This document shows, piece by piece, positions 25,893 through 35,003 of a stretch of DNA of 64,000 nt. How positions within the stretch are numbered: the first letter of the stretch is position 1; each line of letters begins with the position of its first letter. The stretch is from Halorussus pelagicus (lineage in GTDB: Archaea; Halobacteriota; Halobacteria; Halobacteriales; Haladaptataceae), in contig NZ_CP035119.1 in assembly GCF_004087835.1 (NCBI RefSeq), positions 186,001 to 250,000 on the forward strand. Direction: 5' to 3'. Under the pieces are notes generated by a model. It was not told the origin of the DNA. It worked only from the letters and a program-made list of their open reading frames with translations, and searched no databases. Made by a program: the position numbers and the translations under genes.

Positions 25893-25913
25893 CGGAAGGG
25901 GCGGGAGTCGAAC
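25893..25913. repeat. 21-bp exact duplicate of the tRNA-like gene's 3' end
   Basis: CGGAAGGGGCGGGAGTCGAAC occurs here and again at 26057-26077, where it forms the acceptor/T-arm end of the tRNA-like gene. 164 bp apart, same orientation. Between them is a GC-rich hairpin-forming stretch (GGCGC-TTC-GCGCC near 25939-25951) and CCCTTCA at 25980-25986, which could pair as a degenerate acceptor stem, so 25893-25986 may itself be a decayed tRNA copy. Confidence 0.5.
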
Positions 25914-26056
25914 TCGCCGAGACGGTCCGGGCGTGCGGCGCTTCGCGCCGTTCCGGGCTTGCGACTCGTCTGCTCGACTCCCTTCAGAACTCCGTTCGTG
26001 GCTCGCAGTGTGGCGAGGACACGCTACGCGGTGCTCGCCGGTTGCTCGCCACAGAA

Positions 26057-26143
26057 CGGAAGGGGCGGGAGTCGAACCACGCGAAGCCTGTAAGGCTGCC
26101 ACCGGTACCGCCCGGTGGCACTCTACCACTGAGCTACCCTTCC
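26057..26143 (-). tRNA. Atypical or degenerate tRNA-like gene
   Basis: Minus strand, 87 nt: a perfect 7-bp acceptor stem (GGAAGGG/CCCTTCC), a D-arm (GCTC-AGTGGTA-GAGT), a T-arm with loop TTCGACT whose stem pairs only with one bulged U (GCG-U-GG/CCCGC), and a variable-arm-like hairpin (AGCC-TTACA-GGCT). The anticodon position is a 20-nt hairpin (CCACCGG-GCGGTA-CCGGTGG) that cannot form a 7-nt loop with U33, so no anticodon can be assigned with confidence. It is either a decayed tRNA, one with an unusual intron, or a tRNA-like remnant used as an integration target. Confidence 0.5.
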
Positions 26144-26224
26144 TCGTCCGGCAGTTCGGTCCAGACCGACTTCGTTACGAACTGCCTGAACGCTTGCACT
26201 CGGAGTGTGAGTCCCGGACCCCAA

Positions 26225-28579
26225 TCAACGTTCCGACGCCGATTTGTCCCGGACGGGGGCGCGAGAGAACTCGAAGCGCGCGCCGTCGCAGTCGCTGCCG
26301 GTCTCCTCGCTGGAGTCGCAGTCCACGGCCTCGACGTTCCAGCCGTGAGCGTTTGCGATGGAAGAGACGATAGCGAGACCGAAGCCGGTGCCCTCCTCGT
26401 CGGTCGTGAACCCGTGGTCGAATATCCTCTCGCGCTCGTGTTCGGGGATTCCCGGCCCGTCGTCGGCAACGTAGAAGCCGCGGCCGTCGTCCAGCACGCC
26501 GACCTCCACGACGAGTTCCGAATCGGCGCGGTCCACGACGACACCGTTCGCGGAGTCGCGTTCCGCGTCGTCGTCGGCACGACGACTGCTCGCAGACCCG
26601 TGTTCGACCGCGTTTCGGAACAGGTTCTCCAGCAGTTCCCGGAACCGGGCGGCGTCGGCGTCCACCACGGCGTCGTCGTTTATCGATAGCGACGCCTCGC
26701 CGGTATCGACGGTCTCCCACGCTTGCCGGGCGGCCGCCGAGAGTTCGACGGGTTGGGGGTCGTCCACGACCTGTCCCTGCCGGGCGAGCGTGAGCAGGTC
26801 CTCGACGAGACCGTCCATCCGGTCGAGTGACCGGGCGATGGGCGGAAGGTGTTCGCTCTCGACTTCTTCGGCGAGCAGGTCGAACCGGCCAAGGGCGACA
26901 TTGAGCGGATTGCGGAGGTCGTGACTGACGACGCTGGCGAACTCCTCCAGTCGCGCGTTCTGGCGGGCCAGTTGGCGCTCGCGCTCCTTCTGCTCGCTGA
27001 TGTCCACGTAGATGGCGAACGCCTCGTCGTCGCCGTCGCCCGCCGGTGCGGTGTGGAGCAGGAAGTCCCGTCCGCCGTCGCGGGTCCGGCGATGGACCTC
27101 CTCCCCTTCGATGCGCTGGCCGTGGCTCACTCGCTCGTTGAGGGCTTCGGCCTCCTCGCGCTGGTCGTCCGACAGGATGTAGTCGTCCACGGGGCTGTCA
27201 ACGATTTCGTCCTCGGGCCAGCCGAACACGTCCTCGAACGCCGGATTCACCGACCGGCAAATCGCGTCGGTGCCGTCGATTTCGTAGCGCACGACCGCGT
27301 TGGGAACGTTCTCGAACAGCGCGGCGAAGCGGTCGCGCTCGGCCCGGAGTTCGGTCTCGGTCCGGATGCGGGCCAGCGCCTCCGAGATGTGGGCCGCGAG
27401 CAGTTCGGCGAGTTCGCGGTCGCCGTAGTTGAAGCCGTCCACGTCCTTCGAGACCGCTTGAAACACCGCGAGGTCGCCTATCGGAACCGTCAGCGCCGAC
27501 CGGTACTCGCTCTCGGCGGGCACCATGTTCGTCGCGTGGAGGTCTTCGACCAGCGAGGTCTCGCCCTCGCGGAAGACCGTCGCCGCGAGATTGTCCTCGG
27601 TGTCTAACGGGGTGCGGTCGTAGTAGCCGTCCGTCGAGACCACCTTCGAGACGGCCCTCGTGACCAGTTCGTCGCTCTCCACGGCGTCCACTGTGCAGAG
27701 GTCGAACGCCAGAATCTCCTCGGCGGCCTCGATGGCGAGGTCGTAAATCTCTTGTTCGGACGTGCAGGCGACCGCTCGGGCGGCAACGTCGTGAAGGGCC
27801 TCTATCTTCTGTTTGGTCTCGCGGAGTTCCATCTGGACACCGCGACGCTCGGTGACGTTCCGGAAGTACACCGACAGGCCGTCCTCTGCGGGGTAGACCC
27901 GAACTTCCAGCCACGTTCCGGGCTGAAACGTCGATTCGGCTTCGAGCGTGACCGGTTCCTGCACGTCGAAGGCCTTCCGATAGGCCGCGTGAAACTGCTC
28001 GCCCAAGTCCTTCGAGAACGCCTCTCGGATGTCCTCGCCGAGGAGGTCGTCGGCGTCGCGGCCGAAGAAGTCGGCCGCGCGCTCGTTGACGTGGGTGAAC
28101 CGCCACTCGTCGTCCAGCGCGAAGAAGGCATCCGTGATTCGCTCGAAGATGCGGCGAATCCGTTCGTCGGCCTCCTCGGCTTCTCGCTCTGCGCGGAACT
28201 GAGCGACGGCGTTCTCGACGCGGTTGGCCAGCACAGCGTACTGGTCGGAGCCGGTCGCCTTCTGGAGGTAGTCGGTGACGCCCGCCGAGATGGCCTCGGA
28301 GGCGATTTCCTCGCTCCCTCGTCCAGTGAACAGGATAAACGGAAGCGACGGAGCGGTCTCGCGGACCGCGTCCAGAAACTCGAGACCGTCCATCTCGGGC
28401 ATCTCGTAGTCGCTGACCACGCAGTCGATACTCTGGCGGGTTACGTGGTCGAGGGCCGCATCCGGACTGGTTTCGACGACCGTCTCGATGCGGTCGCTCG
28501 CCCGCTCCAGATACGTGGCAGTCAGGTCCGCGATGGCCGGATCATCGTCCACCAACAAGACGCGGATGGCGTGCCCCAT
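26225..28579 (-). CDS. Hybrid sensor histidine kinase (REC-PAS-GAF-PAS-HisKA-HATPase)
   Basis: 784 residues. N-terminal receiver domain (VLLVDDDPAIADL, phospho-Asp in CVVSDYEMPEMDGL, Lys in YLQKATG), PAS 1 (AFFALDDEWRFTHVNERAADFFG), a GAF domain (ACTSEQEIYDLAIEAAEEI to AAHISEALARI), PAS 2 (NAVVRYEIDGTDAICRSVNP), HisKA with His in FASVVSHDLRNPLNV, and HATPase (FRNAVEHG, DDGRGFYVADDGPGIP, GFGLAIV). No membrane helix. ATG at 28579 chosen because GATTTTTATGC (about 28607-28617) is a TATA box 30 bp upstream. A signal is unknown; it lies between CheF2 and the tRNA-like gene. Confidence 0.9.
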   Translation of the reverse strand: MGHAIRVLLVDDDPAIADLTATYLERASDRIETVVETSPDAALDHVTRQSIDCVVSDYEMPEMDGLEFLDAVRETAPSLPFILFTGRGSEEIASEAISAGVTDYLQKATGSDQYAVLANRVENAVAQFRAEREAEEADERIRRIFERITDAFFALDDEWRFTHVNERAADFFGRDADDLLGEDIREAFSKDLGEQFHAAYRKAFDVQEPVTLEAESTFQPGTWLEVRVYPAEDGLSVYFRNVTERRGVQMELRETKQKIEALHDVAARAVACTSEQEIYDLAIEAAEEILAFDLCTVDAVESDELVTRAVSKVVSTDGYYDRTPLDTEDNLAATVFREGETSLVEDLHATNMVPAESEYRSALTVPIGDLAVFQAVSKDVDGFNYGDRELAELLAAHISEALARIRTETELRAERDRFAALFENVPNAVVRYEIDGTDAICRSVNPAFEDVFGWPEDEIVDSPVDDYILSDDQREEAEALNERVSHGQRIEGEEVHRRTRDGGRDFLLHTAPAGDGDDEAFAIYVDISEQKERERQLARQNARLEEFASVVSHDLRNPLNVALGRFDLLAEEVESEHLPPIARSLDRMDGLVEDLLTLARQGQVVDDPQPVELSAAARQAWETVDTGEASLSINDDAVVDADAARFRELLENLFRNAVEHGSASSRRADDDAERDSANGVVVDRADSELVVEVGVLDDGRGFYVADDGPGIPEHERERIFDHGFTTDEEGTGFGLAIVSSIANAHGWNVEAVDCDSSEETGSDCDGARFEFSRAPVRDKSASER

Positions 28580-28682
28580 TGTATGTTGTTGTTTACCAAA
28601 CGGCTGCATAAAAATCCATAGGAGATTTGCGTCGGTGAATACTTTGGAATATATTATTTACAAGTTGAAATGACAAAATTTC

Positions 28683-29537
28683 CTAAGTGTTGACCGACTC
28701 GATGCGGTCGCTGACGAGAAGTTGGCCCTGCGCGGTCAGCGACAGGCCCTTCTGGCCCTCGTCGATAAGGCCCTTCTCCCGAAGGTCGTTGAGCAGCATC
28801 GTGACTCGACTCGAATCGACGCCGAGCGTTCCGGCGAGGTCGCCGCTTCGCGCCCCCGAGTAGATGGCGACCAGCGCCTCCATCTCGTCCTCGGAGGTCG
28901 TCACCTCCTCGACCTCTTGGGCGAGTTCCGAGTATTCGAGGCGGAGATACCGCCCGAGAAGGTTGAGTTTCCGGTCGCTCTCGATGGCGAACTCCGAGGT
29001 GACTGACTGACCCTCGTCGGCGTGACGGACTGCGAGGACCGACCCGCGCTCGCGGGTCTCCTTCTGGAAGTGGGTGACGTTGGCGAGGTTGACCGTCACC
29101 GACTCGCTCCCGACGAACTCGACCTCGCCGGGTCGAATCTTGAGCTTCGAGGGCCGGAACGATGCGCCGGTCACGCGGCCGCCGACCCGCGAGGGATGTT
29201 TGACTTTCGCCTTCGAGCCGTTGAGTTGGGCCTTGAACAGCACGGTTTTGAACCGGGTCACCTCCTCGCTTCCGGCCTCGACGACCGCGGTCCGGCGACG
29301 GTCGTCTTTCCGATACGCGATGGTGATCGTGTCCTGAAAGAACGATTCGAGGTCGCCGGGGACCTGTCCGACGTTGATATCGAAGATAGACGAGAGCGGC
29401 ACCGTCGTCTTCGAGTCGCCGGACGCCAGCACCAGACGCTTCCGACTGAGGACGATTCGACCTTTGACCGGCTCCGGCGAGTCGAACGTATCGAGGCTGA
29501 AACGTGCGACGAAGTCGGCGATTACCTTTTCGGACAT
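28683..29537 (-). CDS. cheF: Archaeal chemotaxis adaptor CheF (copy 2)
   Basis: 284 residues, same family as the gene at 14801: GRIVLSRKRLVLAS, VPLSSIFDINVG, second module (KLKIRPGEVEFVG, VTVNLANVTHFQKE) and a C-terminal winged helix (SEDEMEALVAIYSGARSGDL ... TMLLNDLREKGLI). ATG at 29537 preferred to an upstream start at 29588 that adds 17 residues rich in Arg/Pro. AAAAAATATTTACC (29601-29614, minus) is a strong TATA box; a start at 29537 would leave a leader of about 40 nt. It lies directly downstream of arlJ, 118 bp away. Confidence 0.9.
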   Translation of the reverse strand: MSEKVIADFVARFSLDTFDSPEPVKGRIVLSRKRLVLASGDSKTTVPLSSIFDINVGQVPGDLESFFQDTITIAYRKDDRRRTAVVEAGSEEVTRFKTVLFKAQLNGSKAKVKHPSRVGGRVTGASFRPSKLKIRPGEVEFVGSESVTVNLANVTHFQKETRERGSVLAVRHADEGQSVTSEFAIESDRKLNLLGRYLRLEYSELAQEVEEVTTSEDEMEALVAIYSGARSGDLAGTLGVDSSRVTMLLNDLREKGLIDEGQKGLSLTAQGQLLVSDRIESVNT

Positions 29538-29655
29538 AGTAGACGGGACCGAGGGCGCTCGCTGTCCGCGCGCCTCTTTGCAATGCAATTCTCAGTCGGG
29601 GTAAATATTTTTTCGGTCCTGTATCCGTCCTCGGGCGGTCCGAGGAACACAACAC

Positions 29656-31392
29656 TCAGACGTTCAGGAACGACCCGACGACGATGCGGGTGAATACCGC
29701 AATGACGCTCGAAGACCACGTCAAGAGGACGAAGTGCATGTAGGCGTTGACTTTGTGGCCGCCGTCGGCGATGCGAATCATCAGCGACGACAGCACGGCG
29801 TTGAGCAGGATGATGATGACCAGCAGGTACTCGATAGTCGGGATGTCGTAGACGTTGGTGTGGATGATGGTCGTGATGTCGAGTTGGTTACTGTTGAGAC
29901 CGATTGACATCTGGGACAGCACCTCGACGATTTCAAGACCGATGAAGAACGCGAACGTCGAGGCCGCGGTAATCCCGTAGAGGACCCCAATGAGCGTCAC
30001 CGTCGATTGGGCGCGGCGCTCGCGGAGTTGCAACACCTCGTTCATGTTGGCGGAGATGAGTTCGCCGAGTTTCTTCGGGTCGCCGCCCATCTGTCGCCCG
30101 ATGAGGAACATCTCGCTGAACTTCTGGATGAGGTACGACCGCGATTCGGCGGTGAAATGTCGCCACGCCATCGACGGTTCGATGCGCATGTTCAGACGCT
30201 TATAGAGGTCATCGACGTTGTCCGTCAGCGCGCCGAAGTTCTTCCCGCGGAGGCTCTGGAGGACCTTGGTGGTGGTACTCTGCTTTGCGGTCTCGGTCGC
30301 GCCGAGCGCCCGGATGAAACTCGTGAACTCCTCGTCGCGCTCCTTGATGTCTTCCTCCTCGCGGCGCGCGACGATGCCGGGAATCAACAGCGGCGTCGTC
30401 GGAATCGCGGCGTAGATGGGGAGCGGAATGGAGTTGGGGTCGATTCCAGTCTGGCCCATCAACACCAGCAGGCAGGCGACGATGAGCGCAACCGTGAGGA
30501 CGAACCCGACCGCGACCGAGATGCGGATGCGCCACTCCGTATCCGTGGTCTGTCCCTCGGGGTGGAACCACACCGGGTCGTAGGGCGCGGTGTTGCGAAT
30601 CAGGACGATGAACCCGGTCTGGACGAACGCGAACAGCATCACGACTGCACCGACCGTCATCGTGGGGTTGCTCCCGGTCAGAATCGGCAACACTGTAGCG
30701 AACACCAGCGCGAACGTCACGGACAGCACCATCGAGAGATAAAGGTCCTTCATCACTTCGAGGTTCTGTAAGGACCCCTCGTAGATGGTGACGTAGTTCT
30801 GAATCACCACGTCCTGCTCGCTCAACAGGAAGTCCTGAATCTCCTGTCCGGCGTTGATGGTGTAGGCCAGTCGGTCCAGAAAGTCGGCGAACGGCTTGCT
30901 CGGGGACTTGTTCGCCCGAATACGCAGGGCGTCGTCGAGGCTCTGGTTCCACGTATCCACGAGTTGCGTGATGCGCCGCATCTCCTCGGCCAGCGCCCCG
31001 TACTCCTCCTCCTCGCCGAGCGTCCGGAACACCTCGACGCGGTCGATGTTCGCGGTCGAGAGGATGGTCATGTGGGTAATGAACAGGTGGAGACTGTCCT
31101 CTATCTCCTTGCGCTTCTGGTCGCGCAGAATCTTCGGGTAGACGACCGCGACCCCGACCGACAGTAGACCGAGCAGCGGAATCGGCGCGGCGATGAGCAT
31201 CGGCAGGTCGGTGACGACGTAGACCACCACGGTGAACAGGAAGAACACGACCGCGGGAGCCACGACCAGCGTGAGATATCTGGAGACGGGCGTCTCCATG
31301 TGCTGGTAGGACTCGATGGTCGAGGACGCGAAGCCCGAAACGAGGTCTTTCACGTCCTTGGGAGCGTCCTCTGATTGTTCGTTGGTCGCCAT
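29656..31392 (-). CDS. arlJ: Archaellum membrane platform protein ArlJ (FlaJ)
   Basis: 578 residues, TadC/FlaJ-type platform protein with about nine membrane helices in clusters near residues 45-105, 225-275, 300-345 and 470-565, separated by cytoplasmic loops rich in Arg/Glu (FRTLGEEEEYGALAEEMRRI; ARREEEDIKERDEEFTSFIRALG). It anchors the archaellar motor and interacts with ArlI. It follows arlI after a 143-bp gap, the largest within the arl gene set; no strong TATA box was seen there. Confidence 0.95.
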   Translation of the reverse strand: MATNEQSEDAPKDVKDLVSGFASSTIESYQHMETPVSRYLTLVVAPAVVFFLFTVVVYVVTDLPMLIAAPIPLLGLLSVGVAVVYPKILRDQKRKEIEDSLHLFITHMTILSTANIDRVEVFRTLGEEEEYGALAEEMRRITQLVDTWNQSLDDALRIRANKSPSKPFADFLDRLAYTINAGQEIQDFLLSEQDVVIQNYVTIYEGSLQNLEVMKDLYLSMVLSVTFALVFATVLPILTGSNPTMTVGAVVMLFAFVQTGFIVLIRNTAPYDPVWFHPEGQTTDTEWRIRISVAVGFVLTVALIVACLLVLMGQTGIDPNSIPLPIYAAIPTTPLLIPGIVARREEEDIKERDEEFTSFIRALGATETAKQSTTTKVLQSLRGKNFGALTDNVDDLYKRLNMRIEPSMAWRHFTAESRSYLIQKFSEMFLIGRQMGGDPKKLGELISANMNEVLQLRERRAQSTVTLIGVLYGITAASTFAFFIGLEIVEVLSQMSIGLNSNQLDITTIIHTNVYDIPTIEYLLVIIILLNAVLSSLMIRIADGGHKVNAYMHFVLLTWSSSVIAVFTRIVVGSFLNV

Positions 31393-31535
31393 GGTGGAGG
31401 CCGTCGGTGTTCGCGGGGTTTACGTTCCACCCTCAATTCTCTTTCCCTCGGAATATTCCTACTGATACTCGGCGACGGCGTCGCCGGAGTCGCCGAGTCC
31501 GGAGAAAATACGGGCGACGAGCGCGCTACCGGTCG

Positions 31536-33326
31536 CTAGTCGATAGAGCGGTGGATGTCGAAGGGCAACCCGTCCACGCCGTCGCGCTGGAACGACTCGA
31601 TGGTCTCGTTGACCTCGTGATAGCCGAGAATGTTCTCCTCTATCATCCGCTCGAATATCTCCGCTCGGAAGTCGAGTTCGTTGTAGATGTCGCGGGTGTT
31701 TTCGTACCCGAGCAGGGTCGCAATCTGCTCTTCGAGGACGTAGGAGTTGTTCATGCCTTGGAAGACGATTTCGTCCTCGACGGGGTCCCAGTAGAACGAC
31801 TGGCGGGTGACAACCCCGCCCATCTCCTTGGAGTAGCCCTCGATTTCCTGCACCGAGGTCACGCGACGAAGCACGTCGTCGCCCTGCTTGACCCGGTTCT
31901 GGAACAGCGCCACGTCGGCGTTGTCCATGAACGTCTCAGGGATGTTGATGGGGTCACCGGTGAAACGCTGAATCATCGAAACGATGTCGCTCGCGTGGAA
32001 CGTCAGCATCACGGGGTGGCCGGTCTGGGCGGCTTGGAAGGCCATGCGACCCTCCTCGCCACGGACCTCACCCACGACGATGTAGTCGGGGCGCGAACGG
32101 AGCGCGGCCGCCACGAGGTCGAACATGTCCACGTCGGTGCTGTCCTCGCCGCCGCCCTCGCGGGTCAGGAGCTGTTGCCACGTATCGTGTGGCGGCAGGA
32201 CCTCGGCGGTGTCCTCCGCGGTGTAAATCTTCGAGTCGCGGGGGATGAACGACATGATACAGTTCAGGGTCGTCGTCTTCCCGGACGCCGTCTCCCCGAC
32301 CACGAACACGGTCTGTTCGTTCTCCAGACAGAGCCAGAGGTACGCCGCCAGTTTGGGCGACAGCGTACCCCACTTGGTAATCTGGGCGACCGACAGCGGC
32401 GTCCCCTCGCCCTGACGGATGGTGAGGCTCGGTCCCTTCAGACTCACGTCGTCGGAGTAGATGATGTTGATACGCGACCCGTCGGGTAGCGTCGAGTCCA
32501 CGATGGGGTCGGAGTCGCTCACGGGGTCGCCGATTCGTTCGCCCATGTTGCGCAGCCAGTTGTCGAAGCGGTCGGGCGACCCGAAGTCCACGCTGGTCCC
32601 GAGCATGCCGAACGTGCCGTGGTCCACGTACGTCTCGTGGGGACCGATGACGTGAATGTCCTCGTTGGCAGGGTCGCGCATGATGGGTTCGAGCGGACCG
32701 AAGCCGACGATGTCCCGATTGAGCCGATAGCGGATGTTCTCGTAGGTCTGTTCGGACACTTCGTAGGTGCCGATGTTGGTGAAGTCCTTGACGTACTGCA
32801 CGATGTCGTCGGTCGAGAACCCGCGAACGCCCTGCTTGAAGTCGTTGTACGAGATGTTCTTTATCCAGTCGAGAATCCGGCCAGCCGAGACGTTTTCGAG
32901 GTTAGCCCTCCCACCGCCGCCGCCGTTGTTGCCGTTGTTGACCAACACCGTGTCGTCGAGCAGTTCCTCGATGCGGTCGTCGTACTCCGCCTCGTCTTGG
33001 GGAGCGGGCTTCTTGACGCTCTTTTCGAGAATCTCGCCACGGACCTTGCCGAACAACTCCTGTTCGGTGCCGGATAGCTCCGGTTCGACCGCGTAATACT
33101 CGGTGTCCTGTCCCACGTCGCCGTAGACGTGGCAGTAGATGGGACCGCCGACCGGGTAAATGACGTTGGGCTTATCGACCTCCCACTCGTCGCCCGGTTC
33201 GTCGATGAGTCTCGGGAACTCGCCGGTGAACTGTTTGAACCGCTTGAGATAGTCCCGCAGGTGGGGTCGCCGCATGGCGACTTCCCGAAGGTCGTCCTGA
33301 ATCTGTGCGGTCCCGTGCTCTGTCAT
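31536..33326 (-). CDS. arlI: Archaellum motor ATPase ArlI (FlaI)
   Basis: 596 residues, secretion-superfamily hexameric ATPase. Walker A GETASGKTT at 344-352, Asp box RDSKIYTAEDTAEV, Walker B DYIVVGEVRGEE near 414-425, His box FQAAQTGHPVMLTFHASD. The N-terminal domain contains an unusual Asn/Gly-rich loop (NNGNNGGGGG, about 130-139) where other FlaI proteins have a short linker. It powers assembly and rotation. Start 10 bp after the arlH stop, so co-transcribed. Confidence 0.97.
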   Translation of the reverse strand: MTEHGTAQIQDDLREVAMRRPHLRDYLKRFKQFTGEFPRLIDEPGDEWEVDKPNVIYPVGGPIYCHVYGDVGQDTEYYAVEPELSGTEQELFGKVRGEILEKSVKKPAPQDEAEYDDRIEELLDDTVLVNNGNNGGGGGRANLENVSAGRILDWIKNISYNDFKQGVRGFSTDDIVQYVKDFTNIGTYEVSEQTYENIRYRLNRDIVGFGPLEPIMRDPANEDIHVIGPHETYVDHGTFGMLGTSVDFGSPDRFDNWLRNMGERIGDPVSDSDPIVDSTLPDGSRINIIYSDDVSLKGPSLTIRQGEGTPLSVAQITKWGTLSPKLAAYLWLCLENEQTVFVVGETASGKTTTLNCIMSFIPRDSKIYTAEDTAEVLPPHDTWQQLLTREGGGEDSTDVDMFDLVAAALRSRPDYIVVGEVRGEEGRMAFQAAQTGHPVMLTFHASDIVSMIQRFTGDPINIPETFMDNADVALFQNRVKQGDDVLRRVTSVQEIEGYSKEMGGVVTRQSFYWDPVEDEIVFQGMNNSYVLEEQIATLLGYENTRDIYNELDFRAEIFERMIEENILGYHEVNETIESFQRDGVDGLPFDIHRSID

Positions 33327-33336
33327 AATGAGGTCG

Positions 33337-34104
33337 TTACGCGACGCTACGGCTCTCGATGACGATTCCGGCGTCGGCCCGCACCGAGAATCCGATGGTG
33401 TCGCCGACCTGCTCGCCCATCCCGGCGAAACGCTTCACGGAGATGTTTCGGCGCACGTCGTTCCCGACTTCGACCATCTGGAGTTCCATGAACACGTCAG
33501 CGATGGCTCGGAACGGCCCGATGGCTTCCTCGTCAACCGTCGAGGGGTCAACCGTCAGGACGATAACTTTCCCTTGCGAGACCAGATCGCGGAAGAACGA
33601 GATGATTTCGAGGGCGGCTTGGCGCTCCTCGTTCTGACGGATCAGCGCCTCGAACATGGGGTCGTTGCGGAGGATGGCGTCGAAGGTGTCGATGACGACC
33701 ACGTCCGCGTTCCACATCGCCTCGGCGTTCATCAGGCGGTTGAGCAGTTCCTTGCGGTTGCCTTCTTCGTCCTCGTCTGGCTTGGTGAGGCGACGACCGC
33801 TACCGGTGTCCACGTCGGCGTGGAGGAACAACAGGCGCTCGTCCAGCAGGTGGTCCTCGATGCCGTACGACAGCGAGTGCATCTGGTCGATGAACCCGCC
33901 GATGGTGAGTTCGGTCGAAAGTAGCGTGACCGAGTGGTCGGTCTCGCAAAGCCCGTAACTGAACCGCTGGCTTATCGCGGACTTGCCCGCGCCGTAGTCG
34001 CCCTCGATGAGGACGATGGACCCTCTGGGGACGCCGCCGCCGAGTTCGTGATTCAATCGGTCGTGGTCTTCGAGGCCGAGGGAGTAGAGATTGTCTTGAC
34101 TCAT
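33337..34104 (-). CDS. arlH: Archaellum RecA/KaiC-like ATP-binding protein ArlH (FlaH)
   Basis: 255 residues. Walker A GDYGAGKS at 35-42, Walker B-like [11 protein letters not shown], RecA-like ATP-binding core; ArlH binds ATP and associates with ArlI at the motor base. ATG at 34104 forms an ATGA overlap with the arlG stop; the alternative upstream start would add 38 basic residues inside arlG. Confidence 0.96.
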   Translation of the reverse strand: MSQDNLYSLGLEDHDRLNHELGGGVPRGSIVLIEGDYGAGKSAISQRFSYGLCETDHSVTLLSTELTIGGFIDQMHSLSYGIEDHLLDERLLFLHADVDTGSGRRLTKPDEDEEGNRKELLNRLMNAEAMWNADVVVIDTFDAILRNDPMFEALIRQNEERQAALEIISFFRDLVSQGKVIVLTVDPSTVDEEAIGPFRAIADVFMELQMVEVGNDVRRNISVKRFAGMGEQVGDTIGFSVRADAGIVIESRSVA

Positions 34105-34553
34105 GTTCGGAACTGAAGCACCTCCTCGTCGCCGTTGACGATAATCTTCACGCGATGGTCGGTACCGGTGTCGAGCGACTGATCGATTTCGAGTCTGGCG
34201 ACGTTGCCGACGCGCCACGCCGACCCGTCGAGAACGGTGACACCGACGTTCGTCTGATACCTCCCGTCTACGAGCACTTCAATTTGGTCACTCTCCGCAG
34301 GGAGCGGACGTGACCCAGTATTCTTTACCAACACCGTTACGTTCTCGTTCCCAGATGCGTTGTACACCGCGCCGCTTCCGGGGTCGCTGATGATGGTGAT
34401 ATCGGTACGGATGTCGCCGCTCACGTCAACGCTCCTGTCGCCGAGCGCCGAGGAGAGTCGTTGAACGCCCTGCGTGAACGTTCCCGCCACGCTCGCGGCG
34501 ATGATGAGACTGGCGATGAACAGGATGAGATGGGAACTGGAGACGCTCGCCAC
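34101..34553 (-). CDS. arlG: Archaellum stator protein ArlG (FlaG)
   Basis: 150 residues: one N-terminal membrane helix ([19 protein letters not shown]) and a beta-sandwich domain exposed to the pseudoperiplasm ([19 protein letters not shown] ... [13 protein letters not shown]). ArlF and ArlG together anchor the motor to the S-layer. Overlaps arlH by 4 bp; its start lies directly at the arlF stop. Confidence 0.92.
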   Translation of the reverse strand: MASVSSSHLILFIASLIIAASVAGTFTQGVQRLSSALGDRSVDVSGDIRTDITIISDPGSGAVYNASGNENVTVLVKNTGSRPLPAESDQIEVLVDGRYQTNVGVTVLDGSAWRVGNVARLEIDQSLDTGTDHRVKIIVNGDEEVLQFRT

Positions 34554-35003
34554 TCAGACCACCTCCGAGTCGGCGATACCTGGCCCGGCAACGACTTTCA
34601 CACGGTCGGGGGCGGCGTCAACGGAGACGTTGAACCGCAACGTCTCTCCGGGAAGCCAGAGGTCCGTCTCGGCCGCGCCCGCTACTTCCAATGTCTCCAT
34701 GTTCGGACTCGTGTGATTGGTGTAATTTCCACCTATAAGTATGTCCGTGTCATTTATCGATAATGTCGTGGAGCCGGTGTTGTTGACTGTCACGTTTACG
34801 TAGCGCTGCCCGCCCACGTCGGTCGTCGAAGCGTTACCGATGTCTATCGCGGTGTTTTGACGCGTGAGTTCGTCGTCCGCGTTCGCCTCGTAAGCCTTGT
34901 TAACCCGTTCGAGACCGTTGCTCCCCGCTGAGAAGGCGATGCCGAAGCTGATGAAGATACCGAGGAACAGGACGACGGTCCCGCCGCTAACGCTGAATCC
35001 CAT
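34554..35003 (-). CDS. arlF: Archaellum stator protein ArlF (FlaF)
   Basis: 149 residues with an N-terminal membrane helix (VVLFLGIFISFGIAFSAG) and a beta-sandwich domain carrying NVTVNNTGSTTLSINDTD, the immunoglobulin-like core typical of FlaF, which binds the S-layer. ATG at 35003 chosen because the helix starts there; the gene overlaps the arlCE end by 17 bp. Several Asn-X-Ser/Thr sequons suggest it could be glycosylated. Confidence 0.92.
   Translation of the reverse strand: MGFSVSGGTVVLFLGIFISFGIAFSAGSNGLERVNKAYEANADDELTRQNTAIDIGNASTTDVGGQRYVNVTVNNTGSTTLSINDTDILIGGNYTNHTSPNMETLEVAGAAETDLWLPGETLRFNVSVDAAPDRVKVVAGPGIADSEVV

Noticed and set aside
31453-31468. GTATCA-GTAG-GAATAT upstream of arlJ as a fifth motility element
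   Set aside because: Only one half-site matches and the sequence 11-12 bp downstream is not a convincing TATA box.
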